Origin: Trichodelitschia bisporula
Lineage: Eukaryota > Ascomycota > Dothideomycetes > Phaeotrichales > Phaeotrichaceae
Assembly: GCA_010356995.1 (NCBI GenBank)
Contig: ML996694.1
Location: 515,676-579,675, forward strand
DNA length: 64,000 nucleotides
Direction of reading: 5' to 3'
The translations under genes were made by a program, and so were the position numbers. Below, in pieces: positions 11,164 to 21,233 of this stretch (the stretch's first letter is position 1; every line of letters starts with the position of its first letter). Below the pieces are notes generated by a model, which was given only the letters and a program-made list of their open reading frames with translations, was not told where the DNA came from and made no database searches.

Positions 11164-11721
11164 GGTTCCACACTGTGTGAGTTTGAAGCAGGGAAGAATC
11201 AGTGTCCCATTCTTTTAAGGGTGTGATGAGATCCCTCTGACGATTAGGGTTGGGTCGGAAATCAGGCTGCCTTCGAGGCCAGAGTGTGGCGCAGCCCGCT
11301 CGGCAGGTCCAGCCACACACTTGCCTTCCCCATCGGCTATCCCCATGTGTCTGCCGCATGTTGGTGGATGTCTGCGGGAGGCGAGCTAAAGCGCATTATC
11401 AATTGATCCTTCATCTTCATGACAGGGTTTTTGCGCAACTAGCCGTAGTTCCAGCGGCGCGGGACGATCCGAAGGGCACGCTGTTCGGAGGAAAATACCG
11501 TAGTATTGGCCTTTGCCCGGGCCTGTGCTTGGGTTTGTACGTGTGGGGAAGTTCCCCACCAGGGGTCCCCCTTACGGCACGTACGGTACGTACCGTAGTA
11601 GGCCTCCACTTAGGCCTGCCATGGCCTTCACTTAGGCCTGCCCTAAGGCCTCCCCTGAATATCAACAAAAACCATTTGCGAGTTCACGCCAAAGTTTTTT
11701 GCGCACAACACCTTCGCCATC
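11164..11721. promoter_or_regulatory. Divergent promoter region, homeodomain-C2H2 gene / EBP-like gene
   Basis: The two genes fire in opposite directions from this 558-bp space. It contains a perfect 14-bp palindrome ACGGTACGTACCGT (11583-11596) and, closer to the EBP start, four copies of AGGCCT at 11600, 11612, 11634 and 11646. These are candidate operators; no factor is known to me for them. Confidence 0.5.
11606..11651. repeat. Imperfect 22-bp tandem repeat holding AGGCCT sites
   Basis: The segment CACTTAGGCCTGCC occurs twice, 22 bp apart (AGGCCT cores at 11612 and 11634), flanked by further AGGCCT copies at 11600 and 11646. It lies 71 bp or more before the EBP-like start codon. Confidence 0.8.
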
Positions 11722-12584
11722 ATGTCAGAATCCAAGGGCCTCGTCATTGATGAAGTGACGGTTCTCTCCCTTCTGGCAACCGTTGTGCTCCTCATTGTCG
11801 CATATGTTGCCTCGCTTCGGCTCCTTCCCGCATCTGCATCAACCCGTTCACGCGTTCTTTTCGTCTGGCACAGCTTCGATGCACTTATTCACTTCTTTTT
11901 CGAGGGATCCTTCCTGTACAATTGTTTCTTCACGTTCATCAATGCAGACAGTGTACGGACTTTTACCGCTAGCACTGGACGTCAATCCGTAGCTGTCACG
12001 GCATCGGATGTGCATTTCCTAGGCCGCGCGGATAAAATTTACGGCGCCAACTACGGCACAGGACCGACCTCTAAGCTGTGGCAAGAGTATGCAAAGGCGG
12101 ATCGACGGTGGGGTGAGGCCGATTTGGGAGTCATTAGTCTGGAGCTGTTGACTGTGCTCATTGGCGGCCCGCTGGCGGTATGGATTTGTGTGCTGCTGAG
12201 CCGAGGACATGGTGATATCCGGGGAATGATTGGAGGTAAATTGGCTTTCTGGATGATCGTACTGGCGACTGGAGAACTCTATGGAGGTAAGTGGGGCACG
12301 GTTGATGACTGCAGAAGATGGTACTCATTCAGTTGCAGGCTTCATGACGTTTGCGCCTGAATGGTTGACCGGATCGCCGAATCTTGATACGTCAAACTTC
12401 ATGTACCTGTAAGTGTCACCTATCTGTACACGACAATGCACCTAACATGACCAGCTGGGTGTATCTGTTCTTCTTCAACACTCTTTGGGTCTGGATTCCA
12501 TTGTGGATTCTTGTTCAGAGCTACTTCTCCATTGCCAGTTCTATGCCTGTAGGAACGGTACAGGAAGGGAAGAAGAAGGCTTGA
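11722..12584 (+). CDS. EBP-family (EXPERA) membrane protein, sterol delta8-delta7 isomerase-like
   Basis: A 254-residue membrane protein from exons 11722-12286, 12339-12408 and 12455-12584. It matches the emopamil-binding protein fold. The TM2 motif WHSFDALIHFFFEGSF aligns with the IHxxxEG of animal EBP, LWQEYAKADRRW with LWKEYAKGD, SLELLT with the conserved Glu region, and LWVYLFFFNTLW with the TM4 Trp motif. These carry the His/Glu/Trp residues used for moving the sterol double bond. The protein should sit in the ER membrane and ends with a lysine-rich tail (GKKKA). In ascomycetes C8 isomerisation is normally done by the unrelated Erg2, so the role of the EBP relative is open: a second sterol isomerase or a sterol-binding protein. 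Family assignment is firm, reaction is inferred. Confidence 0.87.
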
Positions 12585-13067
12585 AGATCTGGGACTCTTT
12601 CGGTTTCCAGGTACAACCGATCTAGTGATAGTTACTAAGTATGTACAGCGGACAGTGTAGGGAATCGCTTTGATGTACGGTATATCGCCTAAATTGAATA
12701 CTATCCTTCGTCGATGTCTAGGCTGCTTGAAATGCCAAAGACTGAAGTTGTGAAAGGAATGTGCACGAGAGATACTTAGAAAAGAAGCTCATTTGCAGCT
12801 TGAAATCTGTCAGCTAAGCGAGTAAGGATCGTGAGAGACTCGGCCTACTCGAGCTTGTTCACTTCTCCAAGCCGCAAGTAACGTCGGTAGGGCTGAAGTT
12901 GGCGACGGACTTTGTGGTGGTGAGCCGATGCTTGGCGACATGGCTCGAGCTTCCCGGACAACCCTCAACTGAGCTCCCAACAATCAGCATTGTACAAACT
13001 TTTGTCTCCCCCCTTCACCCTTCATCAACCCTTTAATTCTTTTCTTCCGTATCCACGCCGACTAATA
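12585..13067. other. Intergenic: EBP-like 3' side and pda1 promoter
   Basis: Probable promoter and pyrimidine-rich leader of pda1 occupies the right part. No other feature was seen. Confidence 0.5.
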
Positions 13068-14552
13068 ATGTTGTTTGCAGCTGCACGAAGGGGTGTGTCT
13101 CCTTGTTTGCGGCGCAATGCCTTCGCTACCCCGATCGTAACCGCTCGTCGCGCTGTGACTACCGATGCAGCATCTTCACATGCGGATAGGGATAGCGTGC
13201 CTGCGGTAGGCTCCTATTTTCAGACGTCAATATAGTACTGACTTCTCCGACAGGAAGATGACAAGCCCTTTGAGGTTCGCCTCTCCGATGAGAGCTTCGA
13301 GACCTATGAGCTCGATCCCCCTTCATACTCTCTGCACACGACGAAGAAGGAACTGAAGCAGATGTATTATGACATGGTAGCCATCAGGTACGTCAATGGG
13401 CTCAATTGGGCGAGCGCCACGTAATATGAACTTTGCTAACCTTACAGGCGCATGGAAATGGCCGCCGACCGCCTCTACAAGGAGAAGAAGATCCGTGGCT
13501 TCTGCCATCTGTCCACCGGTCAAGAAGCTGTTGCCGTTGGGATTGAGCATGCAATTACTAAGCAAGACCACCTCATCACCGCATATCGCTGTCACGGTTT
13601 TGCGTTCATGCGCGGCGGAACGGTCAAGTCGATCATTGGGGAACTTCTTGGCCGGCGTGAAGGTATTGCCTACGGCAAAGGTGGTAGCATGCATATGTTC
13701 ACCACTGGCTTCTACGGCGGCAACGGCATTGTCGGTGCTCAGGTGCCCGTCGGTGCTGGTATTGCGTTCGCCAACCAGTACGAGGACAAGCCTAACGTCA
13801 CTCTGGCGCTTTACGGCGATGGCGCCTCCAACCAGGGCCAGGTGTTCGAGGCGTTCAACATGGCCAAGCTGTGGAAGCTGCCCATCATCTTCGGTTGCGA
13901 GAGTACGTCTCATCATTCGTTCTCTGATGGAATGCTAATTGCCCTCAGACAACAAGTACGGCATGGGTACTTCTGCGGCTCGCTCCTCGGCTTTGACCGA
14001 ATACTACAAGCGTGGCCAATACATCCCGGGTCTGAAGATCAACGGCATGGATACTCTCGCCGTGAAGGCTGCTGTCGAGTACGGCAAGGAATGGACCACT
14101 TCTGGTAAGGGGCCGCTCGTCTACGAGTTTGTCACTTACCGGTATGGTGGTCACTCTATGTCCGATCCCGGCACCACCTACCGGGTAAGTCCACCTGCTT
14201 CGAACCTTAACGTGCTTTTGCTGACCCGGATTAGACTCGCGAAGAAATCCAGCGCATGCGTTCCACCAACGACCCCATTGCCGGGCTGAAGCAGAAGCTG
14301 CTCGATTGGGGTGTCACTTCTGAGGAGGAGCTGAAGGCTATCGACAAGGACGCGCGCTCGCTCGTCGATGCCGAGGTCGCCGAGGCAGAGCAGATGCCGC
14401 CGCCGGAGCCTACACCCCAGGTGCTGTTCGAGGACGTGTACGTCCGCGGCAGCGAGCCGCCGTTCCTGCGGGGCCGCGTGCCGGAGGAGAACTTCTACTA
14501 CGCCGAGGCCAACATCCCGGAGCAGAAGGAGCCCGTGCGGACGCGGACCTAG
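13068..14552 (+). CDS. pda1: Pyruvate dehydrogenase E1 component alpha subunit
   Basis: The thiamine-diphosphate-binding alpha chain of the mitochondrial pyruvate dehydrogenase complex, which turns pyruvate to acetyl-CoA. Exons 13068-13205, 13254-13387, 13448-13902, 13949-14184 and 14235-14552 give 426 residues. The N-terminus is a good mitochondrial presequence, rich in Arg and Ala without acids ([20 protein letters not shown]). The ThDP/Mg motif starts near residue 213 ([20 protein letters not shown] and the following CENN). The regulatory phosphorylation loop is present ([15 protein letters not shown]). GGSMHMF and [14 protein letters not shown] are E1-alpha signatures. The C-terminus is somewhat extended and charged ([10 protein letters not shown]). 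The five exons close in phase. Confidence 0.96.
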
Positions 14553-14938
14553 GCTGGCAGAACAGGCGTACGGAGTGTCGGACTGCGCGAGTGCGAGTAG
14601 GTGGCGATGGATGATGCGCGGAATGATATCCCTACATAATCCTGTACCATGAGCGATAGAGTCTTGATTTTGCTTTCATCTTCGTCGGCATCGAGTGGGC
14701 TCAAAACGGGGGGTTGGATCATAGGAGCATGTCTGATTGAAATTACCCCTATATTCATGCGCTTGATGATAGTCCGTGATAACGCGCCCTTGACCAATGT
14801 GGTCGTCCGCCCATGTCCCTTCCTGCACGCCACCGGAACCACAAATACCGAACCATTGCGCCAGAAACCCAAAATCAGAGGACGCTGCAGCGCAGTGTGG
14901 GCACTCGCAACAAGAGTCTCGGGAAAGTCTGGTGTCCA
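14553..14938. other. Convergent 3' intergenic region pda1/hat1
   Basis: It should contain the two 3' UTRs. Nothing else is seen. Confidence 0.5.
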
Positions 14939-16706
14939 TTAAGCCACACGTGTCCGCTTGCTGCTGCCGCGAGCCTTGGGGTCCGAACCGCTATCATCTT
15001 CATCTTCTGAATCGTCAATGCGACGGCGCACTTTCAAGCGACGAGAGGATGGGGCGGTTTCGCTCTCTCCGAAGGGTCCGATATCCGGTTTTAGAAGCTC
15101 GCCGAGGTAAGGCATGACCTTGAGCTCGAACGTCTCGAGGAGCGACTTGTAATGCTCGTGGCTGGAATCGGCTGTTTGTTCCAACTTCGGAATACGCTCT
15201 TCCGGCTCGATTGCCTGCAGTGAATCGGAATTAAATATCAGCAGGCGCGTCTTGAGCAGCAGGCGCCAGTAGTAGAAGTGCCGGTCGTGTACGTTGGCGG
15301 ACATGTGTTTGCGCGTGAGCCGATTCACGTCCTGGTGGTGGGCCGGGATGGTGGACAGGAGTTGCATCTCGACCAGACGGTTAAACTGGCGGGGCTGTAA
15401 CTTTGCCTTTTTCCGAAGAGCCTCGAGATCATCAATTGGCGTCAATTCCTTGACTGGCACTTTTGCTCTACCCTTGAACGCAGAATCCGGAAGAGAATCC
15501 GGGAGCTTGAGGTCCCGGAAAAGGGTGAAGTTCTTCCGCAGGTAGGCAATATCGCACATGTCACGCAGGTTGTCGAAATCGATGTTGGGAAGCTCAATGG
15601 TTATTTCGTGTGTGTTCACATCCGAGCGGAGCTTAGACATGACGACGTTGTAAAGGTACTTTCCGTGGGACTTGTGCTGGTACGGGGGCAGAATGATGAA
15701 CTGGGAGATGCGCTCACGGGACGGCATGTCAAGACCCTTGATGGGAGTCATGATTTCGCGTTCGACTTCCTCAGTAGTGTTCTTCTTGCCTTCAACGTAA
15801 GCAATGGAGGCCGACGGGTTATCGGCACGAAGCTGCTGGAGGATCGCTGATGTCGGGAAGGACCAAAGCCGATAGGTGGTCGCGAATCCAACCATAGTCC
15901 AATCACACTTCGCATTCTCGCTCGTACGGTTGACGTTGTATCTTGATAGTAAGCATATGTAATGACGGCGAATACCAACTCACAGGAAGAAGACCTTCCA
16001 TCGCTCAAGACCAGCAGCGTCTTCATCAACAAGTCCAGCAGAGCCACCCTCAATGTAGAAGGGAATGAGTATACGCATGTTGCGCATAATCTCGTTCGCG
16101 TGCGGATCGGACAAAGAGGCACACCAGACCTCGTACGTCTCAGAATCAGAACGGTAGGTATGAAGACGAACGCCCGGAGGGCGCCAATCCATATTCATCT
16201 TCGGGTCGTCCTGCGGAGGTTCCATGGCGTCTAACAACACTTAGCGCTGCTCCCCGCAATGTGAATGAACAAGAAACATACATTCTGGGAGGTATTCTAG
16301 GAGCCTGTCGTCAATGTTCATCATGTTCCGAATCTCCTCGCTGCCCATGTCGTCTTTCTCGTCATATGAAACGGAAACGTTGGGGTGCATATCGTGAGCA
16401 CGGAAGTTGATTGCGATCTTCAGGCCCTTGTAGCCGGGGATTCTCTCCTCTTCGAAGAGAGCATACGTGAAAGCGGGGTGAAAAGGCCGTTCGTGTACGA
16501 ATTCCTCGACATTGCGCCGCTGGTTGATGAAGGTTACATCGTTGGCAGAATGGACCCCTAGATGAACCGAAAGTGTAAGTACGATGCAGTTATCATGATG
16601 CAAAGTGAGGCTTAGTGGTGCGCAACGCAAACCTACACTCGTTGGCCTCGGGGAGCTCGTTGAAGCCCTCGCCATCCTCAGAGTCCGACATATCGTGGTC
16701 GCTCAT
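14939..16706 (-). CDS. hat1: Histone acetyltransferase type B catalytic subunit Hat1
   Basis: Hat1 acetylates newly made histone H4 (K5/K12) with its partner Hat2 before chromatin assembly. Minus-strand exons 16706-16637, 16557-16282, 16230-15984 and 15941-14939 give 531 residues. The N-terminal part has NANE-like EANEWVHSANDVTF and the H4-binding half (FHPAFTYALFEEERIPGYKG). The GNAT acetyl-CoA site follows (MVGFATTYRLWSF, RERISQFIILPPYQHKSHGK: the Q/R-x-x-G/K-x-G-K loop). The C-terminal tail is acidic then basic (DDSEDEDDSGSD, SSKRTRVA), a plausible nuclear signal. The acceptor of intron 3 was chosen as CAAG at 15942-15943 because it gives FFLYNVNRTSENAKCDWTMV, which matches the family; the nearer-looking sites do not. 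It diverges from the zinc transporter gene. Confidence 0.93.
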
Positions 16707-17189
16707 GGTTTGCGACCTACAGATCACCAGTCAAGGTGCCAATGCTCCAAGACGCAGAGGGATTTCCGTCCGCGATGGAATGGTAATACTGGGGTAGGAA
16801 GAAGGCGGTTGAGGCGGTTGAGAGAGCGTGTGTGTGCGCTTGAGAGCGGAGGGGCGTGAGGTGGAGAGTGTGAAGCCGCGAGTCGCGACGCGGGGAGCTA
16901 GTCGACGCGACGCAGCTTGCCGGCACGTGCAAACGAGACCCCATTTGGCGGCCTTTTCTTCTCCTAAAGGCGCGCCTCCCTGGCGCGCAACCCATGTCTC
17001 AGCCCTATCAGCATTGGACTGCTGCATCTATTCAACACCAACTAAATCCCTTTCAGCATACGGATGTACTATCACCACTTATCTTTCACTCCCTAAAGGC
17101 AATGGACATAATACAACGCCTTTCTTTCCATTCCACCTAGAACGCCCCACCCGCCAATTGTGCCCCTCCCAAACTCTTCTCCTGTCGCC
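16707..17189. promoter_or_regulatory. Divergent promoter region hat1 / ZIP transporter
   Basis: A 483-bp space between two outward-facing genes must hold both promoters. A CCAAT box lies near 16738. Beyond that no specific site is convincing. Confidence 0.45.
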
Positions 17190-18364
17190 ATGTCAGACGG
17201 CCTCCTGACGCTGCTCTTGTTGAGTGGCATCATGGCCGCAGCGTAACCTGTCCGGCCCGCCTATCACCACTCCCTCTAACCTCCTGCAGGTCATTCCTCG
17301 CCGGCTCCCTGCCCTTAACCTTCTCCCTCTCCCCCCGCAAACTCCGGCGCATCTCTGCCATCGGCGCCGGGCTCCTAATCGGCACCGCGCTCATTGTCAT
17401 CATCCCTGAGGGTATCGACGCAATGTACACCACCACTCCCTCGGTACACAACACAAACATCGAGGTCCCCGTCCGCGGCGCCGCAGGCGCAATATCCCTC
17501 CACCAACTCCCGCAAGAGGGCTACAGGGAGGAACTCAAAGAGCTAGTCCAGGGCGTCGCACCCCCGGAGCCGCACGCGCACTCGCGCCGCGCGACGCACG
17601 TCGAACCCCAGACCTCCCACGCATGGATCGGAGCCGCCCTCATCGCCGGCTTCGCTCTCATGTACCTAATCGAAGCCGTCCCCGCCCTGCGTGCCCCGCC
17701 CCATACACACGCCGTGCCCTTGTCAAACCTCCCCACCGACGCCGACACCGAGTCTCCCTCGCCCATGGACGCACCGAGGTCATCCCGGGCAACCACACTA
17801 GGCCTTGTAATCCATGCGTTCGCCGATGGCATCGCGCTTGGCGCCGCGTCGGCGGGTTCTGGGAGTGGAGAGACGGGGTCGGCGCTTGGCCTTGTCGTCT
17901 TCGGCGCGATACTGGTGCACAAGGCGCCGGCGGCGTTTGGGCTTACATCGCTGCTTCTGCGGGAGGGACTCGGTAAGCGTACCGCGCGGGCGCACCTTGT
18001 GGCATTTAGTCTTGCGGCCCCGCTGGGGGCAATTGTGACGTGGATACTCGTTGGGTTGGTTGCGGCGGGAAAGGTGGGCACGTGGTGGACGGGAGTTGTG
18101 CTAGTGTTCTCCGGAGGGACGTTCTTGTAAGTCTGGGTGAGTGAGAGAGAGATAATGTTGTGCTGACTGTTTAGATATGTCGCAATGCATGCGATGCAGA
18201 CTGTGTCGCCTGTGAACCATGCCCACGCGGATGGCTTTGCCGAGCCGCTTTCTCTGGCCCAGCCCCCACCGAAAAGTAGTCGGGCGGAAGTTGCGCTCGT
18301 GGTGTTGGGGATGCTGCTCCCTATGCTGACGCAGGTGGGACATGCCCACAGCCATGGAAGCTGA
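17190..18364 (+). CDS. ZIP-family zinc transporter, ZIP9/Atx2 type
   Basis: A 359-residue metal transporter from exons 17190-17242, 17290-18126 and 18175-18364. ZIP9-type proteins sit in Golgi or secretory membranes and move zinc (yeast Atx2: manganese) to the cytosol. Hydrophobic segments include LLTLLLLSGIMAAASFLAG, IGAGLLIGTALIVIIPEG (the His-rich loop follows), AWIGAALIAGFALMYLIEA and the C-terminal LGMLLPMLTQV. The metal path motifs are LGLVIHAFADGIALGA in TM4 and VHKAPAAFGLTSLLL in TM5. The cytosolic loop is rich in His (PPEPHAHSRRATH; PPHTHAV) and the end is AHSHG. The first exon is only 53 bp and was fixed by the phase and by the TM1 sequence. Confidence 0.92.
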
Positions 18365-18556
18365 TGCGGGTTGCTTGTTTGAATTTATAATCTAGACGGT
18401 CATCTTTGCACGAGATAGCGTGGGAATAGGTTGGCGCAGGTGTCATGTATGAGTATATGTGGATGGATGCGCGACTGCAGTACTGTTTACTACTCAACCG
18501 ACTTTCAGGCCTACAGGTCCATACACGAAGCCTGACTTCAACATGAAGCTATAGAT

Positions 18557-20666
18557 CTACCTCTTCCCCTTCTTTTTCTTCTTTGCACCCGCTCCACTGC
18601 CCGGTCCGACAACTCCCGCCTTTTCAACAACCGGCTTATCCTCCGCCACAGGCCCTCCCTGCGTCAACCCAGCCGCACGCGCCTTGCCCTTCCTCCCCTT
18701 CGGCTTCCAGTAACTCCGCTCCCGAAGCGGCAACCACCGCTCGGGATCCATCTTCTTCCCCTCCACAAACTCCTTCGGCATCCTGCTGGCTCGAATCCGC
18801 TTCTTGACTGTCTTGTCCTTCCCCTCCGCGGGCCGCTTCTTCACAGCCGTCTCCACCGAGCTTGTCGGCGCTGTTCGCGCCACACCCGCGCTCTCCAGCG
18901 CTGCGGCGTCGAGGTCGGCGACTAGACGTGCTGCTGGTGTGAGCGCTGCAAGCAGGTCTAGGGTAACTGCTGTCGGGTTGGTAGTGGCAAGCGAGGCGAC
19001 GAGACCAGCGGTGTTAGCGCGGTCAGAGGAGATTTGTTCATGCAGGCTAGTGAAGATAGCGAGGGCGGTCTCAGCGTCTTCAGGGACGTCGGATTCTAGC
19101 AGGGCAGCGCCGGCGGCTTTGAATAGGTTCGGGTGCAGGAGGGGATCGGAAGGTGAACCTTGCTGCGAGCGCCAGTAGGCGGCGGCTTTGGCGAGTTCTC
19201 TTCGGATGTGCGTCTTGCGGCCTTGTAAGGAGTAAAGGGATATCAAAGTTGCAACCAGGCCAGGGGCATAGCGTACATCCAAGGACTGGGAAGTATCTGA
19301 CTCCTCCAGACGCGTTAGGAACTTTTCCAGGAGATTGATGGCCGAGGAATGGTTGTTAGTAAGGAGGTAGAGCTGCAAGATGGTGAGGAGCAGTCCCACG
19401 TCGTTCGGCCGCTGCTCCAGAAGGGGTAGTATGAATTTGAGTGCGCTTTTACCGGTTTCACCCTGGGCACAAGCCGCCGTGTTGAGGGTAGAAACCGAGT
19501 TCACCACCGCTGAGGTTGTAGGAGACGGATGTGACGAAAGATAACGCGATGTAGAGCTTGCCACTCCTTTGTACTTGAGAGAACGCAAATCCAAGGTGTA
19601 CTGATCTTGACGGACGAGAGAAGACTGGTACTCAAAGAGCAAGTCATTCTTCGGGAGCGGTTCAGAATGTTCGAACAGCCTCTGAACCATGAAAGGGTTA
19701 TCTGTGCCAGGGGAAACGACCAATCCGTTGATGCGAGCTATCTGCCGCGTAGAGAGGTCGGGAATTCTATTCAAATCAGTTGGTCCTGGCACAGTGCCAT
19801 GGAAGACATACCCTGACAGCTCAATGGTTTCGAAAAGCCTGGCCGCCTGCTCATTACGCCCTTGCTGGATCAGCACGTAGAGCTGTTGAGTGAGGATAGG
19901 GAGCAGCTCGGCCCTCTTTTCGTCCTCGGGGAGATCTTCAGAGGCAGTGCAGAGATCTGGAGGCATCAGCATCATCCAGCAAGCCTTTGGGCTTCCTACC
20001 TTTGGCACGCTGCAGAAGTACTTGGCCCTCTAGCAAAGAACCCCGGCTTATACTCGCACAAGCAGCATTATAGGCACTCTCAAAGGCCTCTAAATCCTCT
20101 TTCTGTGGCTTCTTCCTCTTGACCAGATGCCCATTGCCCTGCCACTCCAGCTGAGCATCAACGGCCACGCTGTTGATCCGCAGGTCGTTCTCCTCGCCCA
20201 TGGCGCGCGCCGACGGCCCCTCAAGCTGGCTATAAACGCTAGCTGCTCGGTCAAATTTCTCGAGTCGGTAGGACTGTATCGGGTGTAAGCTCAAGCGCGC
20301 CTGTGTGTGACGACAGATTTATACCGTTTGTGCGAGGACGTGTTTGGCGCCTCTGTCGCCTTCTCCTGTAGCGGCAGCTTGCCCCGCCACATCCAACGCC
20401 TTCTCCAGATCTCCCGCTTTGTACAGCGCATAAGAATATTCCAGCTGAGCATGCTGCTTAAGCGCATCGCCGGCTTCGTCGAAGGCACGCAAGGCGTCGG
20501 CAAAGCGGTCCAGCTTCAGCAGTGCCACAACACGGGCCTGCTGGGCCACAACATCGGTCTTTGCCTTCTTCAACGCAGCGTTAGCGGCCTTGAGGATGTC
20601 TTCGTTGTTCGAGTGGAGGTGGGTTTGGCGGAAGAGCGCAGAGAGCTCGGGTACCGTGGTCGCCAT
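18557..20666 (-). CDS. srp72: Signal recognition particle subunit SRP72
   Basis: The TPR-rich protein of SRP that binds SRP68 and SRP RNA in co-translational targeting to the ER. Exons 20666-20325, 20273-20000, 19956-19812 and 19766-18557 (minus) give 656 residues. The N-terminal TPR region is clear (ELSALFRQTHLHSNNED, AKTDVVAQQARVVALLKL, QLEYSYALYKAGDLEKAL, TSYRLEKFDRAASVYSQL). The C-terminal RNA-binding segment has the SRP72 hallmark DPERWLPLRERSYWKPKGRK and ends in polylysine (AKKKKKGKR). Two splice choices matter. Intron 1 ends at 20274-20275 rather than at a closer AG, which would make a 24-nt intron. The 45-bp intron 19767-19811 is a multiple of three without a stop, so it could be read through; splicing gives LSGIPDLSTRQIA, as in the family. 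Confidence 0.93.
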
Positions 20667-21233
20667 GGCGGGATTGTCTGGAGCTGCACTTAGGGGTCGA
20701 TTGAGGAAAGCTCTAAAATATTATGCAATTCTCATGGCAGGATGTCCATGGGATTCGTGCTTGGGGGGTAGGGTAAGTTGTGGACTCGCCGGATCGTGGA
20801 ACATATCGTTTTCTGGTGGGGATGGCGTGGGGTTGTGGATGGCAGCCAAGATTCGCGACCGGGGTTGGTGCAGCTTATCCTATTACGGTAACTACTTTGA
20901 ACGTCACCTCACGAACCCCACTTTGACGTCGACGAGCCTATGCGAGTATCCAGACCGCGTGACAAGGATAAAGGCCTAAGCTGGGTACATCTACATGGTG
21001 ATTGTAGTATCCAAGTCGAATGTATGTATTCAAGTCGGACGAATATATCCAAGCCGGACGTCTAGGTCCCAGCCGCTGACACACCACTGGTTCAATCTGC
21101 TGCCAATCGCAGTCTCAGCAAGAATGGACCGGAGCACCACAGCAAAAGATGCAAGACAGAAAGAGATACATCACTCTGGATGAACCAATGCATTGTTACC
21201 GTGCCCGTACCCAGTCTAGAAGTTCTGCCATCC
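20667..21233. other. Intergenic: srp72 promoter and alg8 3' side
   Basis: Both flanking genes are on the minus strand, so this holds the srp72 promoter and the alg8 3' UTR. No further feature is seen. Confidence 0.5.

Noticed and set aside
17521-18081. 186-codon frame antisense to the ZIP transporter
   Set aside because: Shadow of GC-rich coding sequence; transporter motifs are on the plus strand.
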